A stretch of DNA of 40,790 nucleotides from the NCBI GenBank assembly GCA_001275005.1, contig JWZX01003235.1, positions 1 to 40,790 of the forward strand. Reading direction: 5' to 3'. Under the pieces are notes generated by a model, which was not told the origin of the DNA, did not search any database, and worked only from the letters and a program-made list of their open reading frames with translations. Shown piece by piece: positions 38,354-40,790 of this stretch. The DNA is from Chrysochromulina tobinii. Taxonomy: Eukaryota; Haptophyta; Prymnesiales; Chrysochromulinaceae. Positions within the stretch are counted from its first letter, which is position 1; each line of letters starts with the position of its first letter. Position numbers and translations under genes: made by a program.

Positions 38354-39691
38354 CCTCCAGTGTGCTGTGCTCTCCACACACAGTCCGATTTTGGAAGGCG
38401 ACACGGCGGCCGGTACTGGAGGCTCGCGCGACCTCGAGCGCGCGTGCGAGGAAGGCAGGCAGCACTGTGTGAGCTCGACCCTTGCATGCGGGCCGTGCAG
38501 CCGACCCGCCACGGAAGCAGGCACAGTCTGATTGGGGTCTAATTGTCTGATGGTCTGTCTGATGGGGGGCACAGTCTGATTCGGTGCCCCGCCCTCGGCA
38601 CACGTCGCGTGAACATGAGCGTGGGCGTCCTCCTCCTTCTCCGCCTCCGCGCCCACCTCCACCGTGCTCGCCCACCGCAGCGAGGCCACGAGCCGCACGG
38701 CCGCCTCAAGGGTGGCGAGGCCAAAGCCGAGCACACCCAATAAGAGCCCGGGCTGTGAATGTGAACTCATCAAGTAGCCCTCTACGAGGGCGAGGAGTGA
38801 TGCGAGCCGCTCGGGACGCGCGCGCACGAGCACGTACGCCATCAGCGGGATGAGCTCGTCCGCGCCCACGGCGACGCCGCGCCCGCTGCCCGTGGGCGCC
38901 TCCAGATCGTTCGGTTCGCCTCCAATGCCTCCTTCTGTGCAGCGCGCGGCCGCCGCGCATGCTTCTACAAAAGTACGGAGAGCCGCGACGGGCGAGGCGC
39001 AGCCGCTCAGCCGACGCGCGAGGGCGATGGAGGGCGCGTAGGGCAGCGCCTCATCGTCGTATCTCCCGCACGCCGCCTCGTAGGTGTCCAGCCAGAAGCG
39101 CGCGTCAATCCCAAGGTGGCGTGGCAGCAGCCCTCGCAGCTCGTCGAGGCGCGCGGCCACGGCTGCGTCCTCGTTTGCATGTGCCGCGTGAAGCAGCGGC
39201 TGCAGAGTGCCGGCGCATAAGCCAAAGAGCGCATCGCAGCACACCTCGGCGGCCTCAGCACCGGCGGTACCGTCGTTGAGCACGGGCAACACCTCCCCAA
39301 CGAGGGCTTGCAGCCTGGAGCTCCCGTGCGACATGGCCGCAAGCGCGTCCTCGACTTGGCCGTGCGGTGCGTGCGCAGCGATGCGCGCGGCAAAACTGGC
39401 GGCCACGCTCCCCAACGGCGTTGTCCGGTCCGTCAGCGTTGCGAGCAGACGCTCACGGACGAGGGCCCTGTCGTCCGGGCTGCTGGCGATGGCGGCCATC
39501 CACTCGGCGGTGCCGGTCGAGTAGGAGAGCGTGATGGATAGCGCCGTGCGACTGATGCGGTCCACACTGGCACTGCACACGAGCGGCGCGGGCGGCTCGT
39601 CTTCGAACGCAGTGTCGAACACGTCGTCGACGGCCGCACACAGCAGCGACACCATTGGACGCCGTTTGGTGCTCGCCAGGACGCGGTACAT
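35948..39691 (-). CDS. 1247-codon frame: VPS9 Rab5-GEF region followed by WASP-like region (one fused gene or two genes)
   Basis: The frame starts MYRVLASTKRRPMVS at 39691. Residues about 185-335 are VPS9-like: LLPRHLGIDARFWLDTYEAA, PVAALRTFVEAC, then DELIPLMAYVLVRARPERL (D at 278) and a LATLEAAVRLV end. This matches the catalytic helices of Rab5 guanine-nucleotide exchange factors, in which this Asp and the Y/V-LV-(K/R)A segment are conserved. It would act at endosomes. After residue 340 a stretch of about 100 residues has no domain and contains a short repeat (NQTVP twice). An internal Met at 38353 then begins MGCASSQPEEQ, an N-myristoylation-type start, followed by the WASP-like half described separately. 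Because that Met looks like a true start, the join may be accidental read-through of an intergenic stretch. RNA data would decide. Confidence 0.65.
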   Translation of the reverse strand: MYRVLASTKRRPMVSLLCAAVDDVFDTAFEDEPPAPLVCSASVDRISRTALSITLSYSTGTAEWMAAIASSPDDRALVRERLLATLTDRTTPLGSVAASFAARIAAHAPHGQVEDALAAMSHGSSRLQALVGEVLPVLNDGTAGAEAAEVCCDALFGLCAGTLQPLLHAAHANEDAAVAARLDELRGLLPRHLGIDARFWLDTYEAACGRYDDEALPYAPSIALARRLSGCASPVAALRTFVEACAAAARCTEGGIGGEPNDLEAPTGSGRGVAVGADELIPLMAYVLVRARPERLASLLALVEGYLMSSHSQPGLLLGVLGFGLATLEAAVRLVASLRWASTVEVGAEAEKEEDAHAHVHATCAEGGAPNQTVPPIRQTIRQLDPNQTVPASVAGRLHGPHARVELTQCCLPSSHARSRSREPPVPAAVSPSKIGLCVESTAHWRMGCASSQPEEQPVKPITTVVRHAGFRGTPEPVSPSPACIGMRSIGPDQPVAPVVSKVALVRTKSVSSRPIAWRSMFSSQPKSTISAPTNVTHVTHVGWTPQQGFELRNIPDEWKQIFKAAGVRRSDLIDPETARVIVTLIAENMIEGRLASMPLIPGIGQAIAGLAASSRRTAPTAGASTAGTPRTAGAPSAAGPPRTAGTPRTTSASPVRVAPPAADAPPAAAADEGTLTDMNAFGERVELAEWELKIESPDPNGHSLFGLSLANGRCGRTVVDAVSVGSMAQAMGVRAGDVVVSVNEVNVCGWGRDGTSVLIESAGIPVRLVLASASPPAAVSSGASLPAAVVGTTAIKATSAATAAGGAAATPAPAVPAAPTLAPPTREAAPCQARTGTKAVSQPESAVAPNAVLGAPPVEGAEPALSFFVAVVQCPTFAGPGHFLAISGPDGNLYQVEVPDGVVPGGFFEAELPVLVPEVPTSAAASVQPKPKLDVSAGTAPAADAADAGDLWRRTVTRVSSSGNPKSTETYPTVASTNPQAAGTRAKPAAPSHEVEQAEAEIEAEIEAAAWALEIKAAAMAAAEAAAANARASFSPPHKPPPSEPLTAASPVLRARSEAPPPHAPPPPPLLAPPIVSRSPPPHAPPPPPLLTPPPLLPPPIVSTVPPPPHAPPPPPLLAPPIVSRSLPPHAPPLPPLLTPPIVRTVPPPAPPPPEPSAATTPVPRPRAATMPASRTPDLESRGAALAAIASGNFSLKPVSSRELPSSAPAAADASSLTKQLAAVLASRRNAMAARSDQDEEDDDDW
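36230..36525 (-). repeat. Coding minisatellite for polyproline units
   Basis: About four imperfect copies of a unit of roughly 57-66 bp (GGTGGAGGTG...CTGACTATCGGCGGGG... GGCGGCG) encode PPPHAPPPPPLLxPPIVS. The tandem gene at 40035-40790 has only one such unit at the same place. Confidence 0.75.
38521..38581. repeat. Short direct repeat between VPS9 and WASP-like halves
   Basis: GCACAGTCTGATT at 38521-38533 recurs at 38569-38581, 48 bp apart, with several extra TCTGAT units between. The spacing keeps frame. Confidence 0.8.
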
Positions 39692-40034
39692 TACGTACTC
39701 TTGAAACTTACGTTTAGTCAGTTACACCGTCACTTTCTTCTCGGTCCCCCCGCGCTCACCAACAGGACGGCTCCGCTCCCCTCGAAGTTTACGGTAGCCC
39801 CACATGAACCCGCCGCGGGCTGACCACGTCTCGAGTGATGGGCGAGCGCCTCAAACAGAACAAACAGCTCGCGGGTACGTTGAGTTCCCGACTTCTGGCT
39901 GGAACCGTTCAACTTTCTCAACCTAGAACCTTAGGCTACGTTCTATTGGCTACACGTTACAGCTTTCCCGTCACGACTCACGGTGTGTGTGTTTACCGAC
40001 GAGCATGTCCAAATTTGCGCTTTGTCATCGCGCG
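39692..40034. other. Intergenic between tandem genes, no gene seen
   Basis: It holds the 5' region of the VPS9 frame and the 3' region of the second WASP-like copy. No motif-bearing frame. Confidence 0.5.
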
Positions 40035-40790
40035 CTACCAGTCATCCTCATCTTCCTCGCCTTGGTCCGAGCGCGCTGCCATGGCGTTGCGTCGCGATTC
40101 GAGCACCGCCGCGAGTTGCTTCGTGAGGCTCGAGGCGTCTGCAGCGGCCGGCGCTGACGAGGGCAGCTCGCGGCTCGAGACTGGCTTCAGAGAGAAGTTG
40201 ACTGAAGCAATGGCTACGAGCGCCGCGCCTCGGCTTTCCAAATCCGGCGTAGCAGAAGCTGGCGTCCGAGACGCTGACATCTTCGCTGCCCGAGGCCGGG
40301 GCACTGGTGTCGACGCAGCCGACGGCTCGGGAGGCGGCGGCGCCGGAGGTGGTATTGAGCTGACTATCGGCGGGGTCAGCAGGGGCGGCAAGGGCGGCGC
40401 ATGCGGTGGAGGTGCTTCTGACCGTACATGCAGCACCGGGCTCGCAGCCGTCGATGGCTCCGAGGGCGGGGGCTTCGGGGGAGGAGAGAATGAAGCTCTT
40501 GCGTTCGCCGCTGCCGCCTCGGCGGCAGCCATTGCCGCCGCCTTGATCTCCAACGCCCAAGCCGCTGCCTCGATCTCCGCCTCGATCTCCGCCTCAGCCT
40601 GCTCAACTTCGTGAGATGGCGCCGCTGGCTTCGCACGGGTGCCCACTGCCTGCGGATTCGTGCTTGCTACCGTCGGATAGGTCTCTGTGCTCTTCGGGTT
40701 GCCGGAGGAGGACACGCGCGTCACCGTGCGCCGCCAAAGGTCACCTGCGTCGGCCGCGTCCGCCGCAGGCGCAGTCCCGGCGGAGACGTC
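40035..40790 (-). CDS. Second WASP-like gene copy, 5' end cut by window edge
   Basis: The frame is open to the window edge and reads DVSAGTAPAADAADAGDLW, the same as in the first copy, so it is partial. Downstream it matches the first copy nearly residue for residue: HEVEQAEAEIEAEIEAAAWA, a single polyproline unit, then ESRGAALVAIASVNFSLKPV (WH2), LAAVLESRRNAMAARS (central) and DQGEEDEDDW (acidic plus terminal Trp). Differences from copy 1 include loss of three proline units, an added PASAT before the WH2 segment, and a G-to-V change in AIASGNF. The WH2-central-acidic output is intact. It is a recent tandem duplicate in the same orientation. Confidence 0.85.
   Translation of the reverse strand, partial: DVSAGTAPAADAADAGDLWRRTVTRVSSSGNPKSTETYPTVASTNPQAVGTRAKPAAPSHEVEQAEAEIEAEIEAAAWALEIKAAAMAAAEAAAANARASFSPPPKPPPSEPSTAASPVLHVRSEAPPPHAPPLPPLLTPPIVSSIPPPAPPPPEPSAASTPVPRPRAAKMSASRTPASATPDLESRGAALVAIASVNFSLKPVSSRELPSSAPAAADASSLTKQLAAVLESRRNAMAARSDQGEEDEDDW

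Overview
This is a GC-rich eukaryotic nuclear window from a protist. A haptophyte-like alga is my best guess, inferred from high GC, mostly single-exon genes, a few short introns with GTGCG-type donors, a short TTAGGG block, and the mix of genes. No bacterial operons, rRNA, CRISPR array or convincing tRNA was seen. Several open frames begin at GTG or TTG, so I moved starts to the first plausible ATG.

Layout. 1-692 is repeat-rich and gene-free. A SPRY-domain gene (-, 693-3075) is divergent from a WDR4/TRM82-like WD40 gene (+, 3200-4414). A TRP-type channel with ankyrin repeats (+, 5065-8052) is followed by a fold-back repeat element (8177-8511) and a RAP-domain organellar RNA-binding-type protein (+, 8661-10454). 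A 2155-codon mobile-element-like ORF fills 10645-17112, followed by an NHL/SMP-30-like beta-propeller (+, 17214-18269). ALKBH1 (-) and a PhyH-type dioxygenase (+) share a 144-bp promoter region. A Nudix hydrolase with one intron (-), an NPP-type phosphodiesterase (-) and a four-EF-hand protein (-) come next. A JmjC/cupin_8 dioxygenase with one intron (-), a steroid 5-alpha-reductase-like enzyme (-) and a pepsin-like aspartic protease (+) follow. Then come a duplicated-motif tail-anchored protein (+), a WavE-like glycosyltransferase (+), and a 1247-codon frame (-). That frame carries a VPS9 Rab5-GEF region and a WASP-like CRIB-PDZ-polyproline-WH2-acidic region. The right edge cuts a second, tandem copy of the WASP-like gene.

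Most genes are unrelated housekeeping or signalling functions. The links visible are physical: divergent pairs with short shared promoters, three Fe(II)/2-oxoglutarate dioxygenases within about 10 kb, and a tandem duplication at the right end.

The most unusual item is the 2155-codon ORF. It has RNase H and two Cys/His-rich C-terminal fingers, but no visible reverse-transcriptase motifs. Instead it has a set of polymerase-palm-like motifs ending in HDG. It is bounded by an 11-bp direct repeat that includes the start codons of both itself and the next gene, with a short (CGAA)n run before the right copy. The second highlight is the WASP-like/VPS9 frame and its tandem copy. All assignments come from reading motifs by eye; no database search was run.
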